From: an uncultured Bacteroidota bacterium
GTDB taxonomy: Bacteria > Bacteroidota > Bacteroidia > Chitinophagales > Chitinophagaceae
Length of the DNA stretch: 51,627 bases
Direction of reading: 5' to 3'
Assembly (NCBI GenBank): GCA_903903635.1
Contig: CAIUZK010000165.1
Span: 1 to 51,627 of the forward strand
Positions 35,301-43,259 of this stretch are shown here, in pieces (position 1 is the stretch's first letter; every line of letters starts with the position of its first letter). The notes under the pieces are model-generated. The model did no database searches, was not told where the DNA came from, and saw nothing but the letters and a program-made list of their open reading frames with translations. The translations under genes were made by a program, and so were the position numbers.

Positions 35301-36494
35301 TCAATGGGATAGCCGGCCTAATGCGCTGGCTATTCTTTCAGTAGCATCCATGAGATTGGTCATAGACGTTGCAAAAGATAGTCGTATGCAGTTTCCATCA
35401 CCAAACGCACTGCCGCAAACCGTTGCCACATGCGCCTCGTTAAGCAGGTACATACTCAGCTCCTCCGCATTTGAGATAACCGTATCTCCGAATTTTGCGC
35501 CATAGAATGAACTGATATCCGGAAACGCATAAAAAGCCCCCTGCGGATTATTGCATTTCATGCCGGGAATTTTTTGCAGTGCGCCTACTATATAGTTACG
35601 CCTTTCCTTAAAGGCCTCCACCATCTTATAGGTTGGCCCCAGGTCGCCCAGCAAAGCCGCGACCGATGCTTTCTGAGTTATGGAACTGGCCCCGCTGGTA
35701 GATTGTGCCTGTAGTTTTTCACATGCCTGCACTAGCTCCCTTGGCCCGGCCATATAACCTAACCGCCAGCCGGTCATGGCAAACGCTTTCGACATTCCAT
35801 TGATCACCACTACCCTGTCGCGCAACTCTGTAAACTGTGCGATACTTACATGATGACCTGAATAATTGATATACTCATAGATTTCATCGCTTATTATGGC
35901 TACCTGCGGATGCCTTTTAAACACCTCTGCCAACCCTGCCAGCTCTTCATAAGTGTATACACTTCCGGTAGGATTGCAGGGCGATGAATACATAAACAAC
36001 TTGGTCTTGGAACTTATGGCCGCTTCCAGTTGCTCAGGTTTGAGTTTGAAATCATTTTCTATACCGCACTGAATATACTTTACTACCCCACCCGCCATTT
36101 GCGCCTGTGTGGCATAAGTAACCCAGAATGGCGTAGGAATGATAACCTCATCACCCGGATCTACTATGCTCATTACTGCATTGTACAATGATTGCTTGGC
36201 GCCGGTCGATACTATAATTTCGTTGGCAGCATAATCCAGGTTGTTATCCCTTTTCAGTTTCAGACTTATAGCCTCAAGCAGATCGGCAAAACCTGCCACC
36301 GGGGGATACTTCGTAAAACCGTTATTTATGGCATTTATGCCTGCTTCGCAAATAAATTCAGGAGTTCTGAAGTCAGGTTCACCAAGGCTCAGGTCAATGA
36401 TATTTACTCCTTTTGCTTTTAATTCCCGGCTTAATTTGGCCATCTTTATTGTCTGTGGCTCTGTAACAGAGTTCAATCGTTGTGCTAATTGCAT
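35301..36494 (-). CDS. Class I aminotransferase, probably aspartate aminotransferase
   Basis: The 397-residue form starts at MQLAQRLNSVTEPQTIKM. An upstream ATG at 36539 is rejected because a TAnnTTTG box at 36520-36527 lies inside that extension. Fold-type I motifs are seen: DLSLGEPDFRTP, TGAKQSLYNAV, SSPCNPTGSVY with the substrate-binding Asn, DEIYEYINY, and the PLP Lys in SKAFAMTGWRLGY. These fit subgroup I-gamma aspartate aminotransferases. It probably interconverts aspartate and glutamate; other amino-acid specificity cannot be excluded. Confidence 0.92.
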   Translation of the reverse strand: MQLAQRLNSVTEPQTIKMAKLSRELKAKGVNIIDLSLGEPDFRTPEFICEAGINAINNGFTKYPPVAGFADLLEAISLKLKRDNNLDYAANEIIVSTGAKQSLYNAVMSIVDPGDEVIIPTPFWVTYATQAQMAGGVVKYIQCGIENDFKLKPEQLEAAISSKTKLFMYSSPCNPTGSVYTYEELAGLAEVFKRHPQVAIISDEIYEYINYSGHHVSIAQFTELRDRVVVINGMSKAFAMTGWRLGYMAGPRELVQACEKLQAQSTSGASSITQKASVAALLGDLGPTYKMVEAFKERRNYIVGALQKIPGMKCNNPQGAFYAFPDISSFYGAKFGDTVISNAEELSMYLLNEAHVATVCGSAFGDGNCIRLSFATSMTNLMDATERIASALGRLSH

Positions 36495-36519
36495 TGCTCG
36501 TTCCTCGGTTGGATCGCAG

Positions 36520-36527
36520 CAAATATA
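36520..36527 (-). promoter_or_regulatory. Probable -7 box for the aminotransferase gene
   Basis: TATATTTG on the minus strand fits TAnnTTTG and lies 25 nt upstream of the ATG at 36494. It decides the start choice. Confidence 0.5.
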
Positions 36528-36703
36528 CAAATGTGGCATTACTATTCATTCATTTGCAACAATGGAAATGAATAAAAAATTTGAGGAGCATTCGTTTATA
36601 TATGCCTTATTCACAAAACCAGGCATACATAACTCCTCAATCAGGATGAAATCTTACAAAAATGAATGGCTGTAATTTTTAAAATAGGATCTGCAAATAA
36701 GGC

Positions 36704-37327
36704 CTACTCCTTAACCTCGACTACCGGAATAACAAAATCATTATTCAATTCATCTATATAACTGAGTAGCTCCTTCCTGCCCAGAAATTTAACCGCACTC
36801 GTTATAAATGTCCTGGGTATAAACTCCCATTCCAGCTTCATAGCCTCTACAAACTGCCGGGCATGTTTCGAGGCTTCGCGCTGGGTGCTTTTGTCGGCCT
36901 TTGTAAAGATCACATTAAACGGCACACCCCATTCGCCCAGCTTGCGCAAAAATCCCAGGTCTATTTCCTGTGGCTCATGCCTGCTGTCTACCAGCACAAA
37001 TACCGTTACCAGATTGGTGCGTTTCTGCAGATAGTTGGCTATCATTTTCTCCCATGTTACCCTTGTGCTCAACGACCGCTTGGCAAACCCGTATCCCGGC
37101 AAATCGACAATATAAAAAGAACCATTCACCAGAAAGTGGTTGATCAACTGCGTCTTGCCCGGCGTATTCGATGTCTTGGCCAGCTTCGCATTGCGCGTCA
37201 GCATATTGATCAATGAAGACTTACCTACATTCGATCTGCCTATAAAGGCATACTCCGCCTTATCCGGCTTAGGGCATCCCTCCACCGTGGGACTGCTTAT
37301 TACATAGGTAGCTTTAGTTATTTCCAT
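36704..37327 (-). CDS. engB: Ribosome biogenesis GTP-binding protein EngB/YsxC
   Basis: The 207-residue GTPase acts in large-subunit ribosome assembly. Motifs: G1 GRSNVGKSS at about 30-38, G2 Thr in TSNTPGKTQ, G3 DLPGYGFAK, and G4 TKADK at about 143-147. G5 is ITSAVK near 175. Length is normal. It is divergent from menG, with a repeat-bearing intergenic region between them. Confidence 0.96.
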   Translation of the reverse strand: MEITKATYVISSPTVEGCPKPDKAEYAFIGRSNVGKSSLINMLTRNAKLAKTSNTPGKTQLINHFLVNGSFYIVDLPGYGFAKRSLSTRVTWEKMIANYLQKRTNLVTVFVLVDSRHEPQEIDLGFLRKLGEWGVPFNVIFTKADKSTQREASKHARQFVEAMKLEWEFIPRTFITSAVKFLGRKELLSYIDELNNDFVIPVVEVKE

Positions 37328-37337
37328 CTATCTTTTT

Positions 37338-37515
37338 AATTTCCAATTCACCAATTTACAATTTCCAATTTCCAAATTCCATTCAAAAACAAAATGCCAA
37401 ATCAATGCCATGAACCCGGAAATCCACCAGAAAAGCCAAATTCATGGTTCCCTTTAGGGTTCAGGGTTTCCCCTTCGGGGTTTATAGTTCAGGGGTTTCC
37501 CTTACTTTTGCACCA
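37338..37515. repeat. Intergenic repeats between engB and menG
   Basis: 37338-37381 contains tandem AATTTCCAATT-like units, a member of the dispersed family described in findings. 37459-37500 holds GGGTTTCCCC and GGGGTTTCCC flanking a CCCCTTCGGGG hairpin (37470-37480), immediately before the menG -7 box. Confidence 0.6.
37481..37510 (+). promoter_or_regulatory. Probable menG promoter
   Basis: TACTTTTG at 37503-37510 fits the TAnnTTTG -7 box. TTTA at 37481-37484 is a one-mismatch -33 element with 18-nt spacing. The start codon at 37516 is only 5 nt further on, which excludes the upstream ATG at 37444. Confidence 0.5.
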
Positions 37516-38268
37516 ATGCAAACAATACCCGATGTTAACCCCGCTGCAAAAGTAGTTCCGGATAACGCCTCAAATTTAAGCAAGAAAGAGCAAGTTGCCG
37601 AGATGTTTAATAATATTGCCGGCCGCTACGACTTTCTCAACCACTTTTTATCAATGGGTATTGATAAAGGTTGGCGCAAAAAGGCCATCCATGAGGTCTC
37701 TATGATCCACCCTCACGCCATCCTCGATGTTGCCTCAGGCACCGGCGATATGGCCATTGCAGCAGCAAAACTACTACCACAAAGAATAGTCGGTATCGAC
37801 ATCGCCGACCAGATGCTCGAAGTAGGCCGCAAAAAAATAGCCGAACAGTTCCTTGATAAAGTTATTACACTCCAGACCGGCGACAGCGAATCCATGCCCT
37901 TTAAAACCGGTGAATTCGATGCCGTAATGTGTGCCTATGGCGTGCGCAATTTCGAGCATCTTGAGGCAGGCCTCACCGAAATGTGCCGCGTACTGCGCCC
38001 TGGTGGCAAAGTAGTGATCCTCGAATTCTCACACCCCACCCGGTTCCCGGTAAAACAATTTTACAAATTTTATTTCCGCTTCATACTCCCTACCCTCGGC
38101 AAAATGGTCTCCAAACACAGCACCGCCTACTCCTACCTCCCCGAATCAGTCATGGCATTCCCCGAAGGCAAACACTTCACCGACATCCTCACCTCCTGCG
38201 GCTTCCACCACGCCAAAGCCCAGCCGCTCACGTTTGGAATAACTACATTGTATACGGGGGTGAAGTAG
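37516..38268 (+). CDS. menG: Demethylmenaquinone methyltransferase (MenG/UbiE)
   Basis: The 250-residue SAM-dependent methyltransferase makes menaquinone from demethylmenaquinone in the last step of the pathway. The UbiE signatures are present: FNNIAGRYDFLNHFLSMGID, ILDVASGTGDMAIAA (SAM site), CAYGVRNFEHLEAGLTEM and RVLRPGGKVVILEFSHP. I chose MQTIPDVNPA as the start because of the promoter just upstream. Bacteroidota use menaquinone, so menG is preferred over ubiE. It ends in TAG. Confidence 0.95.
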   Translation: MQTIPDVNPAAKVVPDNASNLSKKEQVAEMFNNIAGRYDFLNHFLSMGIDKGWRKKAIHEVSMIHPHAILDVASGTGDMAIAAAKLLPQRIVGIDIADQMLEVGRKKIAEQFLDKVITLQTGDSESMPFKTGEFDAVMCAYGVRNFEHLEAGLTEMCRVLRPGGKVVILEFSHPTRFPVKQFYKFYFRFILPTLGKMVSKHSTAYSYLPESVMAFPEGKHFTDILTSCGFHHAKAQPLTFGITTLYTGVK

Positions 38269-38689
38269 AGGGAACTTTAGTAATTCGTAGTTGAGTGATA
38301 TTATTATAAATATTACTATATTTCAAACAATGCCATCCATGGTATCCAAATACTCAATAAAAATACCAATGCATTTTCAGTCACACCCACACTACGCTAG
38401 CCACACAACACGGGCCACATAACACAGCTCCTAACTCGCCTCCTTTTTTTCAAGGATCCCTGCAAAGGCACGAGCGTAGCTCAACCCGAAGGGGGAGGTT
38501 ATACCAGTAAAGCATTCCCGTAAGAAATGCAAGAGGAGCATTGGGGGTATTGGTATTAACTGGGCTGGAGTTCTTCAAATGTCGTCGGTAGACGGAGTTT
38601 CATGGCAATTGAAGAACTTCTAGTTTGCTACATAAAACTTCTGATTTTGCTTCCGGATGCTTCTGGTTTTACTTCTGGTTTTGGGCGAA

Positions 38690-38716
38690 AAACTTCTGGT
38701 TTGCTTCCAGAAGTTT
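38690..38716. repeat. 10-bp stem hairpin in TTCTGG repeats
   Basis: AAACTTCTGG (38690-38699) pairs perfectly with CCAGAAGTTT (38707-38716) around a 7-nt loop. The arm repeats the TTCTGGTTTT units just upstream. Confidence 0.65.
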
Positions 38717-39040
38717 CCGGAAATCGGAAGATTTTAAAATTGCAACTTATTGGTTTTTAGCTATTTACAAATTTATAACGAAATTTTCGGGTCTCTGCTT
38801 ATTATACTATTATTGATTTATCGAAAAACAAAGTTATGCACCGTCCTGAAATAGATTACACCTTGGTTAGATAATCCTGATTTTTGTTTACTATATCGGG
38901 AATGTTCCTGAACTAGTGAATACTTTAAAAAAACCTCAGTTTCAAGGCATACCCTATCATGCAATGCTGCTTTGGCCCCAAAGTTCGAATAGGTATCTGG
39001 ATTTGGGAAAAGAAGTTTTTATGACAGTACGGATTTCGTA

Positions 39041-39070
39041 CTATGACAGACCGTATACGGTCTGTCATAG
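39041..39070. repeat. Perfect 30-bp palindrome followed by a T-run
   Basis: CTATGACAGACCGTA at 39041-39055 is followed directly by its reverse complement, with no spacer. ATTTTTTTCC follows. A smaller hairpin AGTACG/CGTACT at 39026-39042 abuts it, and ATGACAG occurs at both 39021 and 39043. It could be a terminator on the plus strand, an operator or a mobile-element end. Confidence 0.85.
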
Positions 39071-39243
39071 ATTTTTTTCCGGGGCTAAATGGTTGGTATA
39101 TAGTTGAGTATATGTTAGAAGAGACCCCCAGCCCCAAAGGGGAGTACTTTGGGGTCAAAATTTCAGCTTTTGCAATTAACATGGTCAGGAATTACTATGC
39201 GTAGCTAATGCGGTAACTGCCTGGTGATTTCAGTATTTCGTGC

Positions 39244-39402
39244 GTTACAAACGCATGGCTGGGACATTTGCAAACGCAAACGAGGGGGGGTAAAGGGCTA
39301 AAAGGTGTTTGTAACCGGACGCTTGCGACCAGTATAATTTTGGTTACAACATTGAACCTGTGGGGCTTGCTACAAGTATTTATTGGGTTACAACCTTGGA
39401 CC
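39244..39402. repeat. GTTACAA-type direct and inverted repeats
   Basis: GTTACAAAC at 39244-39252 has its reverse complement GTTTGTAAC at 39307-39315. GGTTACAACATTGAACC near 39342 recurs as GGTTACAACCTTGGACC near 39386, 15 of 17 positions equal. They precede a lipoprotein gene. Confidence 0.55.
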
Positions 39403-39422
39403 AGCGGAAAATCTCCTTATAC

Positions 39423-39830
39423 ATGAAAACCGTTTACTATTTTATTCTGCAATTGATATTTTTTTTAGGTGGCTGCACAGAAACCCTTGACAGAAATCTT
39501 GGGGGAAATTATTTATTGACCGGATATGGTATTAATACGGAAATTTTAAAACACTATGATGGAGGTGGAGATGATGAAATTCTATTAGGAGAAATAGTAG
39601 ATTATAGCTATAATGACAATTATATTTTAGTATATAGAGAAATTTCCGATAAAGTTATGCAACAGTTTGGTGACCATTCCAATTCTGAAATTATGCGAGG
39701 TGGCGATTCAATTCAGTATTGGATAATAGAAAAGCAAAACGATAATCTTATTGGTCCATTAAAAAGAAATGAGTATTTGCTAAAAAGAAAAGAATTGAAC
39801 ATTCCAAATAGTCTTCAACTTGTAAAATAG
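39423..39830 (+). CDS. Small putative lipoprotein of unknown function
   Basis: The 135-residue form starts at MKTVYYFILQLIFFLGGC, with a lipobox LGGC and Cys18 as the lipidation site; a GTG at 39360 would place 21 residues before the signal and is rejected. The mature part is rich in Asn, Asp and Tyr with no recognised domain. Its gene is more AT-rich than its neighbours and lies inside the repeat-rich stretch, which hints at recent acquisition. Confidence 0.65.
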   Translation: MKTVYYFILQLIFFLGGCTETLDRNLGGNYLLTGYGINTEILKHYDGGGDDEILLGEIVDYSYNDNYILVYREISDKVMQQFGDHSNSEIMRGGDSIQYWIIEKQNDNLIGPLKRNEYLLKRKELNIPNSLQLVK

Positions 39831-39849
39831 AATACAACCACTTACTAAT

Positions 39850-40116
39850 ATGGTGACACTTCGGGTGGGTGAACTGTTATTTAAGAAACCAGTGAAAACA
39901 GGCAATCACATTCGCATATACGGTGAGGTTATTTCATTGGGGAACACAAGTATTGACATCAAAATAGAAGTAAAAAGATATAACCTATACAGCGGAGAAG
40001 AAACTCTTGTATGTATTACCAATACTACATTTGTGCGTATTGACGATGATGGTCTACCTACTCCCATTGGTGCAACAGTAAAAAAAATGCACCAGGAACG
40101 AATTTCGAATAAATGA
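39850..40116 (+). pseudogene. C-terminal remnant of a hotdog-fold acyl-CoA thioesterase
   Basis: The 88 residues beginning MVTLRVGELLFKKPVKTGNH match the second half of YciA-type acyl-CoA thioesterases (V-T-V-x-V-x-x-x-x-F-x-K-P-V ... V-R-I-Y-G-E-V ... G-x-T-S ... F-V-x-x-D-x-D-G-x-P). About 50 N-terminal residues, including the central helix with the catalytic Asp/Asn, are missing. The upstream DNA is the end of the lipoprotein gene, so the missing part is not simply frameshifted. It is probably non-functional. Confidence 0.65.
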
Positions 40117-40198
40117 GCTGGCTCGTTGTCCTTTCTTTTGAATAATGCATGCTGGCTTCACCCGGTAATAACAACCAATTGATCAATACTAAATAACT

Positions 40199-40810
40199 AT
40201 GTCTATTCAATACCTGCTTGAATTATCCGGAACAGGATTCTTCGCTTCAACTGGCGCAATTGTTGCAAACCAAAAATCCAAACCTGACTGGTTTGGTGTT
40301 ACGTTTATAAGCTTCATCACTTCAATAGGCGGTAGTAGCCTACGTGATATTTTACTTGGCAGCTACCCGCTCTCGTGGGTAGCCGACCCCAATATAATAT
40401 ATGTCATCATTGCATCTATTGTAATTACAAGTTTATTTTTCAACAAATTACTGCAGCTCAAAAAGATTTTCTTCATTTTTGACAGTCTGGGTATTGCTAT
40501 GTTTACAATTCTGGGTGTCGAAAAGGCGCTGTTATTCCATGTAGGTCCATTAATTGCAGCAATTATGGGCATGTTTTCCGCAATTATGGGTGGTGTAATT
40601 CGAGATGTGCTAACGAACGAAACCCCGGTTATCTTCCGTAAGGAAATCTATGCAACAGCCTGCCTGGCCGGGGCGCTGATATATTTGTTGTTCATCAATC
40701 TGCAATTCAGCAGAAATGCATGCCTCATTATTTCAGTACTTATGATATTATTGATAAGGATAGCAGCAGTTCGGTATAGCCTGTCTCTGCCACATTTCAA
40801 GAAGACATAA
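40199..40810 (+). CDS. Trimeric intracellular cation (TRIC)/UPF0126 channel family protein
   Basis: The 203-residue membrane protein has seven predicted helices in two related halves. Each half carries the UPF0126 signature: GTGFFASTGAIVANQKSKPDW then ITSIGGSSLRDILLGSYPLSW, and later GIAMFTILGVEKALLF then MFSAIMGGVIRDVLTNETP. Prokaryotic TRIC homologues conduct cations, mainly potassium. It stands alone on the plus strand. Confidence 0.9.
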   Translation: MSIQYLLELSGTGFFASTGAIVANQKSKPDWFGVTFISFITSIGGSSLRDILLGSYPLSWVADPNIIYVIIASIVITSLFFNKLLQLKKIFFIFDSLGIAMFTILGVEKALLFHVGPLIAAIMGMFSAIMGGVIRDVLTNETPVIFRKEIYATACLAGALIYLLFINLQFSRNACLIISVLMILLIRIAAVRYSLSLPHFKKT

Positions 40811-40926
40811 ATCAATTCAGCCATTTCAGCACTCCTGCATAAACATCCATACCAGAACTGGGATGGGGTATTTGTTTGTAGCTTTTGGGGTTGTGGGTGG
40901 GTTTGCGGCCCGGAGAGCAACAGCAT

Positions 40927-41059
40927 AATTTCCAATGTAGGAATTTCCAATTGCCAATTGCGGGGGTAACCTCTCCCCATCCCTCTCCGAAGGCGAGGGC
41001 GAAGTAGAATGAACTACCAGATTTAATTTCCAATGTGCTAATTTCCAATTTCCAATTGG
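40927..41059. repeat. Two copies of the AATTTCCAATT dispersed repeat before rluD
   Basis: 40927-40960 and 41025-41059 both read AATTTCCAATGT-N4-AATTTCCAATT and extend into further ATTTCC/CCAATTG units. Between them is a CCCTCTCCGAAGGCGAGGG hairpin near 40981-40999. Confidence 0.7.
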
Positions 41060-41083
41060 ACAGGGGTTTCAGGGGTTTTACGC

Positions 41084-41091
41084 TATCTTTG
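41084..41091 (+). promoter_or_regulatory. Probable -7 box for rluD
   Basis: TATCTTTG fits TAnnTTTG and lies 4 nt before the ATG at 41096, so the transcript may be nearly leaderless. Confidence 0.45.
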
Positions 41092-41095
41092 CCGC

Positions 41096-42193
41096 ATGTC
41101 AACTGCAGAGATTGAAGATGTATGGGATGATGAGGATCCGGAGGAAGAGGTAGCCGAGGCCGGGGATGTGCCTGTGGAGCGCATGCGTATTGAGCTGAGC
41201 GCCCGGCAGGAACCTTTGCGCATAGATAAGTTTGTGATGAACCGCCTGGAGGGTGCCACCCGCAACAAAATTCAGCAGGCTATAGAAGAGGGTTCTGTAC
41301 TGGTAAATGATAAAATAGTAAAGACTAACTACAGGGTTCGACCACATGATGTGATCGTGGTTTTTGAGACCCGGAAACCCGAAAGCCAGGAAGTAATACC
41401 CGAAAACATACCGCTTAATATAACTTATGAAGATGATGATCTGCTCATCATTAACAAACCCGCCGGCATGGTGGTGCATCCCGGTTGCGGCAACTATACC
41501 GGCACACTGGTGAACGGGCTTAGCTATTACCTGCAACAAGAGCAGGTAGACCTGGAAAACCTATCGCGCGTGGGCCTGGTGCACCGCATAGATAAAGACA
41601 CTACAGGACTGGTGGTGGTGGGTAAGAAAGAAAGGGCTATGTCGCTGCTGGCGGCGCAGTTTAAAAAACATACGGTGCATCGCAGGTACATCGCCCTCGT
41701 TTGGGGCGACCTGGCTGAGGATGAAGGGACCATACAGGTGAACATAGGCCGCAATCTGCGTTTCAGGAAGATAATGGATGCTTTTCCTGATGGCGACTAT
41801 GGCAAGGATGCCATAACGCATTACAAGGTGCTGGAACGATTTAACTACGTAACCCTGGTAGAACTGAGACTGGAAACAGGCCGCACCCACCAGATACGTG
41901 TGCATATGAAGTACATAGGCCATCCGCTTTTTGGCGATGGAACCTATGGCGGCGACAGGATAGTGAAGGGAACTGTTTTCAACAAATACAAGCAGTTTAT
42001 AGACAACTGCTTCTCCATACTTACCCGCCAGGCGCTGCATGCCAAGGAGTTGGGTTTCACCCATCCGGAAACGAATGAGTGGATGCAGTTCGACTCGGAA
42101 CTACCCGATGATATGAAGGAGGTAATAGAAAAATGGCGCAGCTATACCGGCGGTATGACCAAACAATTGCGGGAGAAGCTGGATAATATGTAA
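41096..42193 (+). CDS. rluD: RluA/RluD-family pseudouridine synthase
   Basis: The 365-residue enzyme has an acidic N-terminal tail, an S4 RNA-binding domain at about 38-85 (LRIDKFVMNRLEGATRNKIQQ) and the RluA catalytic domain. The catalytic motif is VGLVHRIDKDTTGLVVVGK, with Asp in HRIDKDT. RTHQIRVHMKYIGHPLFGD follows, the usual RluA motif. RluD makes pseudouridines in helix 69 of 23S rRNA; other RluA-family targets are possible, so the symbol is a best fit. Confidence 0.88.
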   Translation: MSTAEIEDVWDDEDPEEEVAEAGDVPVERMRIELSARQEPLRIDKFVMNRLEGATRNKIQQAIEEGSVLVNDKIVKTNYRVRPHDVIVVFETRKPESQEVIPENIPLNITYEDDDLLIINKPAGMVVHPGCGNYTGTLVNGLSYYLQQEQVDLENLSRVGLVHRIDKDTTGLVVVGKKERAMSLLAAQFKKHTVHRRYIALVWGDLAEDEGTIQVNIGRNLRFRKIMDAFPDGDYGKDAITHYKVLERFNYVTLVELRLETGRTHQIRVHMKYIGHPLFGDGTYGGDRIVKGTVFNKYKQFIDNCFSILTRQALHAKELGFTHPETNEWMQFDSELPDDMKEVIEKWRSYTGGMTKQLREKLDNM

Positions 42194-42282
42194 TGGTAAT
42201 CTACAGGAACTACAAAGATTACTTCCATCTTTCCAAATCAAAAATTGCATAAAAATTCAGGATAGAGTAGATGCGCTGCAAC

Positions 42283-43257
42283 TCAGTCAAAGGAATAATG
42301 CTCTGATATAACCCCGGGGCTGTCCAGCCTGTCCTTAACATACTTTGAAAAGTACTTTTGGCCCTCCATATTCAGATGGAAAGCTTCAGCAAATATGGAA
42401 TCCTGGTTACAGGCATCCAGGCATCTGTAATTGCCAATAACATATTCACCACCGGCAATCTCATTTATCCTGTGCCACCAATACGTATTTTCATTTTTGA
42501 ATTTGGTGGTAGCTAAATTTGAGAAATCTTTTCTTTTTGCCGGAATTAAGAATATCAACCGGATGTTGTGCATATGGCAATATTCTTTTATCCGCTTCAG
42601 ACTTTCAAATTGTATATCCGACCACCCGAATTTACTTACATCAAACCAGTCATCATCCATCTGGTTGAAATTAACGGCTTTCGCATTCAGTTTTACCGAG
42701 CCATAATCATCAGGCACCGGAAACGGAGGTACGTTAACTTTTGATAATTTAGCATGCATTAATTTTATACTCCACCATTGCCTGAATTTGGTAAAAATCA
42801 CCGATTTGTCCTTAGGTGTATACTTCATCGTCTCTTCTGGTTCGAGATCGAGATACATGATCTTACTCCTGTACTTATAATACCCCTTTGAATATATCCA
42901 TGGATCCAGCCCCATTAGTACTGTACGCGGTTTCTTCAGAGGATAATAGGCCTTCAGTAACTCGTAATATTCAACCGGGTCCCGGGCATCCATCGAAAAA
43001 TTAATCCAAAGAGAATCATTTTTCCGAAGCAAATTGGATGATAAACCATAACGTAATGTAGACGATCCGAAAATAAAGCCGGTAACCGGATCAACCTTAT
43101 TTACCCAGTTATAACCACTTATATCACTCTGATAGGCTATATTAATTTCCTTTTCACTTATTGGGTAACGCTTTAGGGAGAAAGGCAAAACAACAGCAAG
43201 AAGTACCAGTATAGGCGCCAGATAGTTCTTAAATACAAATAGGACGAACGGCTTCAT
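42283..43257 (-). CDS. SGNH/DltD-like membrane-anchored partner of the MBOAT acyltransferase
   Basis: The 324-residue form starts at MKPFVLFVFKN, 2 nt after the MBOAT stop; a longer start would overlap that gene. One N-terminal membrane helix precedes a periplasmic domain. It carries GSSTLRYG (Ser64 as the SGNH nucleophile position) and, near the C terminus, AEAFHLNMEGQKYF (His294), like block V of AlgJ/AlgX and DltD proteins. These act with MBOAT proteins to acetylate extracellular polymers. The Asp of the classic D-x-x-H is not obvious here, so catalysis is uncertain. Confidence 0.75.
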   Translation of the reverse strand: MKPFVLFVFKNYLAPILVLLAVVLPFSLKRYPISEKEINIAYQSDISGYNWVNKVDPVTGFIFGSSTLRYGLSSNLLRKNDSLWINFSMDARDPVEYYELLKAYYPLKKPRTVLMGLDPWIYSKGYYKYRSKIMYLDLEPEETMKYTPKDKSVIFTKFRQWWSIKLMHAKLSKVNVPPFPVPDDYGSVKLNAKAVNFNQMDDDWFDVSKFGWSDIQFESLKRIKEYCHMHNIRLIFLIPAKRKDFSNLATTKFKNENTYWWHRINEIAGGEYVIGNYRCLDACNQDSIFAEAFHLNMEGQKYFSKYVKDRLDSPGVISEHYSFD

Positions 43258-43259
43258 GC

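Larger units (their letters stand above)
38269..39422. other. 1.15-kb gene-free stretch rich in hairpins and repeats
   Basis: No protein or tRNA gene is convincing here. Structures seen: a hairpin GTTCTTCAA/TTGAAGAAC at 38570-38617; repeated TTCTGGTTTT units at 38659-38700 with a 10-bp hairpin AAACTTCTGG/CCAGAAGTTT (38690-38716); a perfect 30-bp palindrome at 39041-39070; an inverted pair CCCCAAAG/CTTTGGGG at 39131-39154; and GTTACAA-type repeats at 39244-39402. Short open frames here lack support. The stretch looks like accumulated mobile or degenerate DNA. Confidence 0.6.

Noticed and set aside
38625-38816. Small plus-strand reading frame rich in Phe and Trp
   Set aside because: It is produced by the TTCTGGTTTT repeats and has no promoter or conserved start.
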